From positions 3,720,001 to 3,784,000 of the forward strand of contig CM028377.1 in the NCBI GenBank assembly GCA_013146195.2: a stretch of 64,000 nucleotides of DNA. The letters are read 5' to 3'. The DNA comes from Codonopsis lanceolata. Its lineage: Eukaryota; Streptophyta; Magnoliopsida; Asterales; Campanulaceae. The notes under the pieces were generated by a model. That model saw only the letters and a list, made by a program, of their open reading frames with translations, was not told the origin of the DNA and ran no database searches. Below, piece after piece: positions 34,831-46,773 of the stretch (positions are counted from its first letter, which is position 1; every line of letters begins with the position of its first letter). The translations under genes and the position numbers were made by a program.

Positions 34831-35550
34831 TCGCTTACCCCTTGCATATCCTCACGGTTGCGCCGAGGCAAAAACATCAAGGTTGTCTTGTAATTGCCGG
34901 ATCAAATTTGCTCTCGCCTCTGCTGTCAAAGCCCTACCAATCTTGATCCTCTGCTCGGGATAATAAGAATTGATGACAACCTCTTCCAGCTCGTCTTGAG
35001 CTGTAAACTCTGGCTCGTCTCGCATTTGGAGCGTGTCACACTCCACCTTCTCATCCTTCTCGGCTCGATCTTCGACTTTGTCAAGGCGATCTACATCCAT
35101 GGCCTCAACTAACTCTTCGATATCAATCTTTGGCAAAGTTTCATCCACGGGTTCAACCTCATTCAATTTTCAAATCCCCAGGCGTTAATGTCGGCGTAAA
35201 AAAGGATTACTAAGGCCTTGCTCGGCCACCTCTCCTTGCTCAACTTGCTCCATCAAGCGCACCTTGCTTCGGCGGAGATGAACTAGTCTCAATATCGGTC
35301 GGACTAACAATCATTGTTGTATCTACCTCGGTTTGACTCTGCTCCCAGCGTCAATGTCGGCATAGAGCTTGCAACCATCTCCGAATCCTCTGTACCATCG
35401 CCACCCAGATGGTCCCTACGATCACATGTGAAGTCTCCTTTGTGCTAAGCTGTAATCTTACGCTCGCCATCCTCCAAAGTCAACTTCGCTTCTTCCTTTG
35501 GGTATCTACGCGTACTTTCGAGCATCGCTCTCGGTGACTCCATAACACCC

Positions 35551-36774
35551 CTACTCCTTGGTGGGTATAGAACTTAGCTCGATGCGGGATTGACACCACC
35601 ATCGAAATTTAGCCATGCTTGGTACACCCAAAATTATATTGTAAGGAGATTTCAAGTCGATTACCATGAAGGTAATCTTTTCAGCTCGGGTCTTGCTTCC
35701 CTCACCAATGAACACCTCTAACTCGACGGTGCCTTTGACCGGGACCTTGTGATTTGTGAAACCTTCTAAAGCCCCAGCATATGGCTTCAAACGATCATCA
35801 CTCAGTTCCAACCCCTAGAAGCAAGAATAGTACATCACGTCCCGGCATGCTCCAGTATCCACCAAAATTCTGTGCACGACCCAACCATCAACTAATGCCA
35901 AGACAATCAAAGATTGCTCGCCTGCCACACTACTCGCCAACTCGCTACGAGTAAACTGAATAGCCTGTTCACCATCCTGCAAAGTCGCAGGTCGATCCAC
36001 CACTTTGGACAGAGAATAGATCTGCTTTCCAAGCTGTGTCGGAGTAAGCTCCTCATCCATTATAACATTTATTACCCCCCTGATCGGTGGGGCTTCTCGC
36101 CTAGGAGCATTCCCTCTATTGCCTGCATCTCGCTTGAAGCGATCTAGCCACCCCTCATTAATCAACTTCTGAATGGCCTTCTTCAACGGCCAACATTCCT
36201 CGGTAGGATGCCCATAATCATCATGATAAGCACACCTTTTTGTCTGATCCCTCTCGCCAGCAGTCGCTGGATTCATGCGAGGTGGATTAGGTAGCTCGTT
36301 CCTTATCTCGTACATAATGTCTTCGCGCAGCGTGTTGAGTGGGGTCAAGTCTGATTCACGAAGAAACTCCTTCGGCCGATCATAACGAGACTTACTTTTA
36401 TTGTAGCCTCCACTTCCTGCCTGGTCGTTTCCCTTGGCATTCCCCACAGCTTCGCTACTCTCCTTTTTCTTCTCCTTCTTTGCCGTCTCCCCGGCACACC
36501 ATTTTTGTGCTCGCATGAGCATCTCTGCTTGTGTCTTTGGTTCGCGCATACTTAACTCTGATCGCAAACCACCTTCACCTTCCAGTAATCCTGTTTCAAA
36601 ACATAGTGTCACCTCTTGCTCGGTCAGACCAGGAACTTGCTCTAGGACCTTGGTAAACCTCTCAAGGTAGCTCGCTGTTGACTCGTGTGCACCTTGTTTA
36701 ACCTTGGAAAAGTCAGCCCTTGTGTTTGCCAATGAACCAGCCGTCCCAAAATCAACCAAGAACTTTGCTCGCAA
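35551..36774 (-). pseudogene. element B gag C-terminus and aspartic protease
   Basis: 319 open residues (36774-35815) start in the gag body (FSKVKQGAHESTASYLERFT). They include a CCHC-like box CAYHDDYGHPTEECWPLKK and reach the protease active site VDTGACRDVMYYSCF. One TAG at 35815-35817 then interrupts. The same frame continues as LSDDRLKPYAGALEGF and ends with the protease flap and hydrophobic end YNIILGVPSMAKF. Repair of one codon would restore a gag-protease junction, so this is the best kept part of B. Confidence 0.85.
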
Positions 36775-36859
36775 GTGCGCCCGATTGTTGATCGGCCAGG
36801 CAATGCTCCCATCAAGCTAGAGCTTTTCCTTGCAACGCGCCAACAAAAGCTCGATCTTC

Positions 36860-37899
36860 AATGCCTCATCCACGAAGTCACCAAGCCGATTTGGGATTCA
36901 AAGACATTAACCAATCCCTGGCCTTGGTCTTGCCCGTATACTCTTTAATGTTTGGAAATATCAACCCCTGTGCGGGTGGAGCATTCTCGATCCATGGAGC
37001 TAACGGGCTGGCAGATGTACCCAAGAAATTTCCATCTAAAGCCTTGCCTTGCTCCCAGGCTTCCATCCGACGCTTCAACTCCTCAAAATCCTGCATATTT
37101 ATGGTTGTAGGCAAACCACCCCGAGGCCGAGGCTGAACCACGCATAGGAGGGACTGTGGGGGTCCCATAACACGGCCATGGAACCCCCACGGCTCGCCTC
37201 AAGTGCCGAGGTGCCCCAGCTGCGCAATAGGTGCAGCTGATCGATTGATGAGACCGCTTAGGAGAGGGAGTTCTACGCCGACGAGCGTAAGAACCCCTTG
37301 GTGATCGCGAACGGCGACTATGGGCACGAGATCGCCGCGGTGAAGGTGAACGAAATCTGCGAGCATGTGACCTTGGTGGTGAAGGTGAACGTCGACGACG
37401 ACGTGATTGAGCCGAATCCTCTCCAACTCGCGGTCCCAGCCTTGAATGAACACTGGGAACAACCTTGTGACTGGCCTTGCTACCTTCCGGTTGCTCGCTT
37501 AGAGCCTTGTACTCGCGGTTGAGAGTGAACAACCAAAGGATTCACACAGTTACCACACGAGAAACACACGCCACGGCTAGGGAGCCGACAAGGCCGCAAT
37601 GGATCTAATTCGATGGGCAATGGTGGCTTGCCCATTGCTATCAACTGCAGGTTGAGCTGGTGCATCTGGCCCAAATAGATAGCTCGTTGTCGTAGAGTTT
37701 CCTCACGAAACTCATGTGCTAACCCAACTGCTGCCTCAGCACTCCTAGCCAGCGAATCAACCCCACGCCTTTGATTAAGCTGATGGCGCGCGTCATGAGG
37801 TGGTGGAACATTATTCCCGGCCACTTGATTAAAGCTGGGATTTTAATGCACCTCCTCTCTACGACTGCCACTACCACCATTGACTCCGTTTTCCGCCAT
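36860..37899 (-). pseudogene. element B gag N-terminus, fragmented
   Basis: The likely start is ATG 37899 (MAENGVNGGSGSRR), with an early stop. Then PPPHDARHQLNQRRGVDSLA and an Arg/Ser-rich stretch (about 37200-37400). FEELKRRMEAWEQGKA and LIFPNIKEYTGKTKARDWL, the usual start of the Tat gag domain, follow near 36900-37090. Confidence 0.7.
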
Positions 37900-37976
37900 T
37901 GTTAAAGCTCAAAGATATCAATATAAACAGTAAATCTTAGTGCCGCAAAACCTCGTTTCCCGGCACCGGAACCAAC

Positions 37977-38711
37977 TGATGCGTCCAAGAAATCTGGATG
38001 CACTGAATAAGCCCAATCCGCACACCTGGCTTTCAACGTGTACGTAGATCCTCAAAGCCCAACTCTGCAATATGAATGAGCAAATGTGAACTGGGCAGGA
38101 GCACTCCCTGCAAAGGCCCTCCAGCATGTAAATCAGTATACGAATAAATAATGGAGTAAGCAATTTGGCAGAGTTTTGGCTAGAGAATTAGATTGCGCAT
38201 ACCTCTCTCCATATTTTGCCAAGCTTTTATATGCACCGGAAGGCATAACTGCCAATAACCATGAATAACCACCCACGATTTGCATTAACTGCCCATGATC
38301 TCTATTAATCGCCCATAAATGTCATTAACTACCCCACAAACGGTCATGGCTTTAAATAAAAACGCATTTAACTAGCCCGCTAATGACAACGGATTATCCA
38401 GAGAATTTGCCGGTCATTATTGCTAGCTAAGATTCTTGCTCGGGTGTGACCACCCTCAACTAATACCTTGATCTTTACCGGACATGAATGTCCTCAACTG
38501 GTAGCGGCTCTTACTGACGAAGACGAGCAATCATGCTCATTTATCGATTTTGCCCGCTTAGCTGAGCCCCCATCTTGCAAGTAGCTTACCTGATAAAAGC
38601 TAAGATTTTGCCCGCTTCCTCGCGTAACACCTTTGCTCGCTTGCTCGGAAGGAACGCGCTTGACACGTGGCTCATGGCTTGGGCCTATTGGGCCAAGCAG
38701 CTCAATAAACA
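37977..38711 (-). mobile_element. 5' LTR of Tat element B
   Basis: On the minus strand it ends GGACGCATCA, followed at once by GTTGGTTCCGGTGCC (37976-37962), the likely primer-binding site, then the gag leader. A TATATAAAAG-like box lies near 38222-38231. The other end is placed at TGTTTATTGAGC (38711) because it gives TG/CA ends. That end is uncertain. Its sequence does not match the LTR of element A. Confidence 0.55.
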
Positions 38712-39711
38712 TGTTGCATGCATTGTATTTCATGAATTATAAAATTACAGCATGCTAATTTCCTATAAAAAAACAATCATTTTTTATGTAAATAAACACT
38801 TACCATTTATAAAGAGATATACATATACAAATACACATGTAAATAAACATTTAGTTCAAAAAATAAAAAAGAGAAAATGAAAATAAAAAAAATGTGTATG
38901 TTGTATTCTTTTACATCCTTTCAATAAATAAAAATGCATTTTTGTACATTTAAGTATGTATTTTAAATGGAAAAAAGAAGATTATGTGTATTATTTTGCA
39001 TCTAAATAATCATTTTTGCATCCTAGGCATCATAGAAATACATGTTAAATATGAACCACATTTTTGCATTCATCATGTACATAATAAAATAAGATAATGT
39101 TCATGCATCATGTTAATAAGAATCCTATAATTTTCTGCATTGCATTTGCATCAAGTAAAGTAGTACATGCATCCATCATGTGCATTTATTGTCCAATAAG
39201 CTGCCTTATGGGTGCACTAAAAAGAAAATAAAATGCCACCAATCATGAAAATAAATATTTTTATGGCATTTACTATATCCCTGCAGCATCAGCATGCATG
39301 AAAGATAAATTTTAGGGCATAAGATATATCTATTTTGTCCCATACTTATCCGAAAATATGCCCGAAAATGTGTTCAGAAAAATTTGAATTGTATTCCGAA
39401 AAGTCCGTCTCGTGAACATATTGCATGCAAAAAATGTTTTAGCCTAGAACAAGCATCGTGTAGCTCCAATTGCATTATAGTATAAATCATGCATAGTAGG
39501 GTCAAATAGTGACCGCTAGTTCAATCATGCATCGCAAGAATAAATTATATAAATATCATGCATCATTACCTAATTACAACATTTAGGCATAAATAGGACA
39601 TGCATAAGCATCATTAATAAAGTCAGGAGTGCTCCAAAGGTACCAAACAGTGCTGAAATCTAGCAGATCTGAGGTATATCCAGGCAAATCTAGAAAAAGA
39701 AAGAAACTTAC
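38712..39711. other. AT-rich non-coding stretch with GCATG motifs
   Basis: Long A/T-rich region with many tgcat/atgca words and no frame. Its position between an antisense exon and truncated sequence suggests intronic or downstream DNA of the antisense Ogre gene. Nothing more can be said. Confidence 0.4.
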
Positions 39712-39891
39712 AGAAGTAGGTTGAAGATTGGACACGTGAGTGTTCCGATCACGAAGAATTTTGCCCCAGTCGTCCCTGGAATACCGGTACTTGAGTTTAT
39801 TTCGGACCAAGGGAGGAAACTCTTTCCTCCTTTCGTCAGATTCTGGGTGCATCAGAGCTTTCCCCTCCCTGGATCGTGAAGAAGATGCCAT
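39712..39891 (-). CDS. first exon of an antisense ORF of an Ogre-type element
   Basis: 60 codons from ATG 39891: MASSSRSREGKALMHPESDE then RNKLKYRYSRDDWGKIL, ending at a strong donor CT/GTAAGTTTC (39711). The strand is opposite to the 3' LTR that follows at 41437, the same arrangement as the antisense ORF of element A. Downstream exons are not found, as the copy is truncated. A host gene first exon is an alternative, but the Ogre-type 3' sequence next to it argues against that. Confidence 0.45.
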
Positions 39892-39954
39892 CTGCTAGAT
39901 AAAACACTCAAGTTGGTGATGGAAAATTGAGAAAAGGAGCAAAAATAAGAACAA

Positions 39955-40760
39955 AATGAAAAAAAAAAAAAAAAAAAAAAGAGGAGCAGCAATGGCAGAA
40001 CTGCAAAGCGAAGGAAAGAAAGAAAGGAAGAAGAAAGGAGCAGTGGCTCCCTTTCTCCCACTCCCCGTCCATAATAAGGGAGGAAAAGGGAATTTTTTCT
40101 TTTCCCCCTCTGAAGTTTGAAGCTGCGACACTTAACTCCTCAAGTTCCAAAATTTTTGAAATGGCCCCTAGCTTGGTCCTCATGAACATTTGCCTAGAGC
40201 TTAACGAAGAGTTAACAAAAGTAATTTTGTTAACAAAAATTGATGGCCATCCATCCGAGGGCAAAGGAAAAGTAATATCCCCAGCAGGTCAGCCGCAAAA
40301 TAGGCAAATGAAAAAATTTCAGGCGGCAGAAAAAAAAAAGAAAAAGAAGAAAAAAAAAAGAGAGAAGTCCCTAGCTTGGAGAAGCAAAAATGGCAGAAAT
40401 GCCAAAATCAGCCGAATACGCGGCAACCACCCAAGCACGAAAAGGTAAGAAAGGTAATGTATTCTTATCCTAACTTCAGAATAAATTAGAAAAATAATAA
40501 TAAAAGAAAAGTCTTTTCAAGAGAGTTTTATTTTTCAAAAGATAAAAAAGAAAAGAAAAAAAAAAGAGTTTTGTTTCCCAAAAATAAAAGAAAAGTCTTT
40601 TCCAAAAGAATTTTGATTTTCAAAATAATTTTTCAACAAAAAGAAAAGTCTTTTCCAAAAAAAAACACAAAAAAGAGGAATATTTCAAAAATAAAAAAAA
40701 GAGGAATATTGAAAAAAAACAGAGAGAGTGAGAAGAAAGGAAAGGAAAAAAGAATGATTT
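39955..40760. repeat. A-rich region with poly-A runs and GAAAAGTCTTTTC palindromes
   Basis: Poly-A runs lie at 39959-39980 and 40330-40360. At 40505-40690 the phrase aaaagtcttttcc with its palindromic core recurs three times, in units of about 60-85 bp. Apparent Phe-rich or Lys-rich frames here are products of these runs. Confidence 0.7.
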
Positions 40761-40774
40761 TTATCAATCTTATA

Positions 40775-41180
40775 CAGTTTTCGAAAAACTTGAAGAAAGT
40801 TCTCTTTTACCGTGCTCGGCGACAGATTTTGATCGGTCGAGTGCAGTTTTCGGGAAATTTTAAAATTTTCTTATTTTGTTTGGAAACAAGGTATTGACCA
40901 GCCTGACACAATTTTGAAAATTTCTCTTAACATATTTCGATAACAGGTATTGGCCAGTTGGAATATGATTCCCGAAAAACATTTAAATCTTCATACCGTA
41001 TTTGACGGCCGTTTTCGACCGTTTGAATATGGTTTTTCGAAAAACATGAAAATCTTTTTCCTGTTGTGTTCTTGGTCGGGTTTTGACCCGAAGGATATAA
41101 CATCCTCGTTGGTTGTAGTTTAGGTTTTGGCCTGAATTACATTTGATCTGATTTCCTTTATTAAGGAATACGTAGGCAGC
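40775..41180 (+). repeat. Ogre 3' region with ~70-bp degenerate tandem repeats
   Basis: Three to four copies of a gaccg-tttgaatatg / tttcgaaaaacatgaaaatc phrase precede TTAAGGAATACGTAGGCAGC (41160-41180), a hallmark of the sequence upstream of Ogre 3' LTRs. No coding. Confidence 0.65.
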
Positions 41181-41436
41181 CTACATTAGTAGGTCTGACC
41201 ATTAAAGCACTTCATTTATATATCTGCTTAAAAACTACGATAACCTGTTATAACCGACTAAATATGTATAGGTTATGGAGTTTAGTTAGCATGATAAACT
41301 GTTGCATTATAACTGTTACCTGTTGCATTTCTCTCCCATTTTAATTGAACGAAATTGGAGAGTCTATTGTTTATCAACGATGTTCACCTACTCAGTAAGC
41401 CTCGGGTTACCCGTAGACTCCATCGTTGAGGGGCTC

Positions 41437-43238
41437 TGTAGACATCCCAATTTCGTACCCCTGATATGTGACTCTGACATGTAATATCAAGAACTGCTTA
41501 AACTTAACAAATGTCAAGTTGCAGGAGTCGAAAATGCGAAAGGCAAAGCAGGATGCACAAAACAGTAAAGTGCGAGGGGTGAAAGTGCCAAAAATGAACC
41601 TGGAATAGGACCATGGCGCGACCAAAAGGTTGCATTGGCGCCGCGTCATGCCTTGGTGTATTCGGCGCCCACTAAGCTACAGTCCTCCTGAAAGTTAACG
41701 CATTGTGCAAGTGAAGAAGGCTGGTGTACAATGGATCGATGCTCGCTGAGGGAATTTGTAATTCCCGATCAGTCCCTTCTTCCACCTATAAATAGAGGTG
41801 TTAGGCTCCCCTTTGGGAAATAAGAAACTGATCACAAAGAAACTCTGAAAAATCTCTGCGTCGTCTTAACGCTGAGATAGTAGCGAGAGAAGTGAGATAG
41901 GAGTGTGTAGCCCACCAAAGCTTCCAAACCCCGTCCAAACTCCACCAAAACACAAATCCACAGGTTAAAAGTGATCCCTAGCCTTTTAGTTAGGTATCCA
42001 CCCCACTTCCCCGACCCAAAATCCATAAAGTAAGCCGTTACTTTGCTCGAGTAATGAGCTGAAAAACACACAAAATAAGCTGTTATTCCGCCCAACCAAA
42101 AAGGCCAAAACCATCCAAAATAAGCCGTCATTCTGTTCGAGTGAACGATCCAAAACCATCCAGAATAAGCAGTCACTCTGCCCGAATCACAATAACAACA
42201 ACACACCAACAACAACAAAGACTCCATCTCCCTGAAGGACAGAGCGAGCACACCGCGCTCTAAAAGGTAATAGCCTTTAAGAGCGTTTTTTTTATAAAGT
42301 TACTTTTTAAAATCCGGCCCAATGTAGCCAATATAAGCCGTTGTGCTTCCTGGATGTAGTTAGAAAATACTATGTAAAAGAGCGATTATAATGGCCAAAT
42401 ATTTTTAAATATATTTGTAATTATTGTAAGGAAATGGTTGTAGGTTCGTATATAATGTAGCCACGGATGTATTTGTTTTATTTTCCTGTCTTTTAATGCT
42501 TTATTTATTTGTTAAATGAATATAACAATAAGCATACTTTAGCCAAAAACTATTTTTGAGACCAAAAGGGGGAGTTGGGTGCCTAGCACCTTCCCAACTC
42601 GTAACTTAGCCTCCGAACCCGTTTTCTATCTCCGGTTTTCTTTTTTTCGGGTTTTGCTTTATTTTTGCCTTAAAATAAAGATGGCGACTCTAAAACTTTT
42701 TGGATCCAATGGGGCCTCGCAGCACTCCTTTCTTGCACTTTTTCGTTTTCCCCTAAAAAAGGGAAAATGAGAATGAAAGGGTGGTGTATTTTCATATCCT
42801 GGTATCCCCTAAAAAAGGGATAACTTGATGCGGGAAACCCAAAGCTCCCATAGTGATCCGAAGTGGGCCATAAGGCTATTTTTAATAAAATCAATAGTGG
42901 GGGCGTCGCAATATCCTTTTTTGCACTTTTCCGTTTTTCCCTAAAAAATGGAAAGTGAGAATGAAATGGTGATGCATTCCCATGTCCTGGTATCCCCTAA
43001 AAAAGGGATAACTTGATGCGGGAAACCCAAAGTTCCCATATTGGATAAAAAATCCACTAAAGGCAACCGAGGCGCATTCCAACGCGCTATCTTAGACAGC
43101 ACTCCTCTCGCACTTTTGATTTCGTCTTCCCCTAGAAAAGGGAGGGTGGAACGAGAGCAGTGGATGTCCCGCATCCGCACGTACGCGCACCCCTATCCAA
43201 GGGCGCGCGGGGCGCGGGCGCAGTCCCGGGAACCCACA
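41437..43238 (+). mobile_element. Ogre-type LTR copy 1 (3' LTR)
   Basis: Starts TGTAGACATCCCAATTTCGT after the purine-rich GTTGAGGGGCTC and ends GGGAACCCACA. It has TATAAATA (41787-41794), an AATAAGCCGT repeat block, a GGTGCCTAGCACC palindrome (42578-42590) and two tandem copies of a ~195-bp hairpin-bearing block (about 42680-43060). Being preceded by Ogre 3' sequence and not followed by a primer site, it is a 3' LTR. Length is 1802 bp. Confidence 0.85.
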
Positions 43239-43430
43239 GTCCCCCCGACCCCAATGTCGGCAAAGGACAAGTGATCCCCTCGCAATCTTCTTCATCTTCG
43301 GCCTGAGTTTCTGCTACATCAAGCTGATCCAACGCCATATCCACGGCTTGCTCGGCCTGTCTCCCCGACTCCAATGTCGGCAAAGGACAAGTGGCCTCCA
43401 TCCGATCTTCTTGTTCATCTGGTACCAACC
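43239..43430. other. filler between two LTRs, two copies of a ~60-bp repeat
   Basis: Two copies of ccccgac-ccaatgtcggcaaaggacaagtg...atcttctt are arranged in tandem. The phrase resembles the Tat element B sequence at 35170-35370 (gtcaatgtcggcatag). It looks like a Tat pol fragment trapped between LTRs. Confidence 0.5.
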
Positions 43431-45038
43431 TGTAGACACCCCAATTTCGTACCCATGGAATGTGACATGACATAAAATATCAAGACCTGTTAAAACATCA
43501 ACAAATGTCAAGTTACAGGGTCGAAAATGCAAAAGGACAAAGCAGGATGCGCAAAAGAGTAAAATGCAGGGGCTAAAGTGCGAAATTTGAAACCAATTTG
43601 CATAGTACTGGCGCCACCCACACTCAAAGTGGGAGTGGCGCCCAAACATCATGTGGGTGGCGCCCATTTCCTCCAAACAGTATTGTAGAATTGCCGCATT
43701 GTGCAATTCCTTCGGCGTTGTGTACAATCGGCTGATGCGCGGAAGAAGAAAATTAAATTCCCGATGACTCCCCACTCCAGGCTATAAATAGAGCTTCGGG
43801 TTTCGCCTTCAGAAGACAATTTTCTCTCCGCAAGCTTTCTGCGTCCTCGTTACGCTGAAAGAACGAAGACATTGAGTGATCTACCCTAAGCCTCAAAACC
43901 CTGCCAAACCTCTCCCAAACACAAATCCAACCGGTTAAAGTGATCCCTAGCCCTTTAGTTAGGTATCCACCATATTTCCTCGGCCCAAAAACCATAAAGT
44001 GTCGTTACTGCCTTAGAGTAAATAGAAAATCACCGAAATAAGTCGTTATTCCGCCCAACCAAAAGGCCAAAACCACCGAAACTAAGCCGTCATTCTGCCT
44101 GAGTGAGTGAGCCAAAACTACCACAAATAAGCCGTCACTCTGCCCAAATCAAATCAACAACAGCAATAAAAGTCTCCCTCTCCCGAGAAGGACAGAGCGA
44201 GCACACTCCGCTCTAAAAGGTAATAGCCTTTAAGGGCACTTCTTTTATTTATTATTTAAAGTTATTATTTAAATCCGGCCCAATGTAGTCAATATAAGCC
44301 GTTGTGCTGCCCGGATTAGAATAGGAAATCTTATGTAATAGAGCCGTTATAATGGCCAAATATTTTTAAAAACATTTGTAATTATTGTAAGGAAATGGCT
44401 GCAAGTCCGTAAATAATGTAGCCATGGATGTATTTGCTTTATTTTCCTGTCTTTTAATGCTTTATTTATCTGCTAAATAATATAACAATAAGCATACTTT
44501 AGCCAAAAACTATTTTGAGACCGAAAGGGGGAGTTGGGTGCCTAGCACCTTCCCAACTCTTAACTTAGCCTCCGAACTCGTTTTCTATCTCTGGTTTTCT
44601 TTTCTTTCTGGTTTTGTTTTATTTTTGCTTTAAAATAAAGATGGCGACTCTAAAATTTTTTGGATCCAGTGGGGCCTCGCAGCACTCCTTTCTTGTATTT
44701 TTCTGTTTTCCCCTAAAAAAGGGAGAATATGAATGAAAGGATGGTGTATTCCCATATCCTAGTATCCCCTAAAAAAGGGATAACTTGATGCGGGAAACCC
44801 AAAGCTCCCATAGTGATCCAAAACGAGCCAGAAGGCTATTTTTAATAAAATCCACTAAAGGCAACCGAGGCGCATTCCAATGCGCTATCTTAGACAACAC
44901 TCATCTCGCACTTTTAATTTCGTCTTCCCCTAGAAAAAGGAGAGTGGAACGAGAGCAGTTGATGTCCTGCATCCGCACGTACGCGCACCCCTAACGAAGG
45001 GCGCGCGGGGCGCGGGCGCACGACCCCGGGAACCTACA
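43431..45038 (+). mobile_element. Ogre-type LTR copy 2 (5' LTR of element 1)
   Basis: Starts TGTAGACACCCCAATTTCGT and ends CCGGGAACCTACA, with TATAAATA at 43783-43790. It is followed by TGGCGACTCTACTGGGGA (45040-45057), the Ogre primer-binding site. It has only one copy of the hairpin block that is tandem in copies 1 and 3. Length is 1608 bp. Confidence 0.9.
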
Positions 45039-45315
45039 GTGGCGACTCTACTGGGGAGTTGTTTTATTTTAAATAAAATGGAGGGCTAGACTCATGAAAC
45101 AAAAACTTTTTTTTTGTTTTTCTTTGATTCTGGCTAAAATATGCTTGTTATATTAATTTATGCATTTGAATATTGCGTTCCTATTCATTCGTGCCTATAT
45201 TTGTGGATATGATCCTCCATCTTGCAGCAGTTTCGTTCCGATAACTGTTACAGATATATTTAAAAATATTCTTTAAAAAATATCAAAAATAAAAAAAAAT
45301 CGAAAAAAATATCAA

Positions 45316-45359
<44 letters not shown>

Positions 45360-45889
45360 TACGTTACAATAAAAATTCAGGACATCACAATAAAAAGGCC
45401 CGGGCTTTATTTTTAATATTGCTTTATTTTCGACTCTTTATTATTATTTATTTATGTTTATTATTCCTTTTTATTATTCCTTTCAATTTGTACATATTCG
45501 CATTCGTTCTGTCATTTTATTTTGGGGACATAGGACAAACTTGTAATTAATAGGGATATATAGTTTCCCCACTTTTCTTTCTATTTCTTAATATGATGTG
45601 TTTGCTTGCTTGTGCTCAAACTAAAAAGCCGAGAAAATCCACACATAACAGCAAAACAGGCCATATCTGTTATATTTTTCTGTTTATATATCGGTAAATA
45701 AATAAAGATTTTACTGCTTTCTAGATACCGCACACACGTGCACGCATATAGGAATAGTCCGAACTGTTACCCTACACCATGACGAGCCTACCCCCTGCAT
45801 AAACCAACGCTAGAATGCATATAGATTCTCAGGACACTTCAATGACCGACCGATTTTTATATTTTTGAATTGTGAGTCAGCCTCTGTCA

Positions 45890-45937
<48 letters not shown>

Positions 45938-46773
45938 GAAAAGTCAAAAAAATATATATATATACATGTATAAAAAAAAGGAGAAAATGCGCAAGTTTAG
46001 AAAAAATAATAAAGTGCGCACAAAAAAATAATAATATAATAAACAGGGGCTGATTTATTATTCTCTGATGCTCAACCTAGACTATTTTCGAACGGTGGAT
46101 CCTGGAAAGAGTATAGGTCCTTCGCCTGGGACCAGCAGTCCTGGGGAGTCGAAAGGCAGGTGGAATACGTTGGTCCTATACTCTCGAGAAAGAATCCACA
46201 GTTCCAGGAAAAGTCCTGAGACTGTCAAAATAAAGCAGGTGCTTATCCGGTCAATTGTAGGGAAAACAATAAATAATAATAAAATATACTAATAAAGGCA
46301 CACTGTACTCCAAACCTAGAAAGCCTTCAGCCAGCCTTCTGATACCTCCAAACTCATTTTCCTCAAAAACCTGGCCTAAATTTGGAAAGGCAGAGATAGT
46401 ACTGGCCGGTTGATACAGAAATCAGACCAGAGGGTATCAAGATCGATCGATAAGGGCGGAATCGCCTCGTAGGAATGATCCGAAAGCAAGATGGCAGAAA
46501 AGTGAGCGATCGGCTACATGGGCTCCAAGGTACGTTCCGACTCCAACAATGCGGCAATGGCTAGACCAAAATTTGGGTGCACTGACTGATCGTATAATGA
46601 GCCAAATGGCTAATCTGGTGCAAAATTTAAAATCCAGTGGTGAGGTAATCTCTTCCCCTGCAATCCCCCAAGAAGCATCAACCTTCCATGTTCTTCCAAA
46701 TCCAATTTTTTAGCCAAACACCAACCCACCAAATACCCATTATTACCAAAATTTTAACCTTTTTTCATCATAT
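45039..46773 (+). mobile_element. Ogre element 1 leader and gag start, truncated
   Basis: Collinear with 48581-50300 of the following element: the same leader, the same block near ggatcctggaaagagtatag, and a gag start (MRQWLDQNLGALTDRIMSQM-like, from about 46550). It stops abruptly at 46773, where the next LTR begins. (TA)n microsatellites lie at 45318-45355 and 45893-45933. Confidence 0.85.

Larger units (their letters stand above)
31317..37976 (-). mobile_element. Tat-type gypsy element B, internal region
   Basis: On the minus strand the order is leader, gag, protease, RT, RNase H, integrase, that is gag-pol of a Tat element read from 37976 to about 31811. It is related to element A but has a different LTR. 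From 31317 to about 35500 the frames are broken every few dozen codons, mainly by short missing bases. From 35551 to 36774 they are much longer. 31380-31810 is non-coding, with repeated cataaagcc-tcatgct. Confidence 0.8.

Noticed and set aside
24143..38711. A single 14.6-kb Tat element spanning the gap
   Set aside because: The two outer LTRs differ, and integrase sequence is present on both sides of the gap.
39852..40264. Phe-rich proteins on the minus strand
   Set aside because: They are translations of poly-A runs (poly-T on the minus strand) and have no domain or codon signal.
42941..43473. Several 60-110-residue frames in the Ogre LTRs
   Set aside because: They are frames through repeated LTR sequence present on both strands and have no start context or conserved coding pattern.
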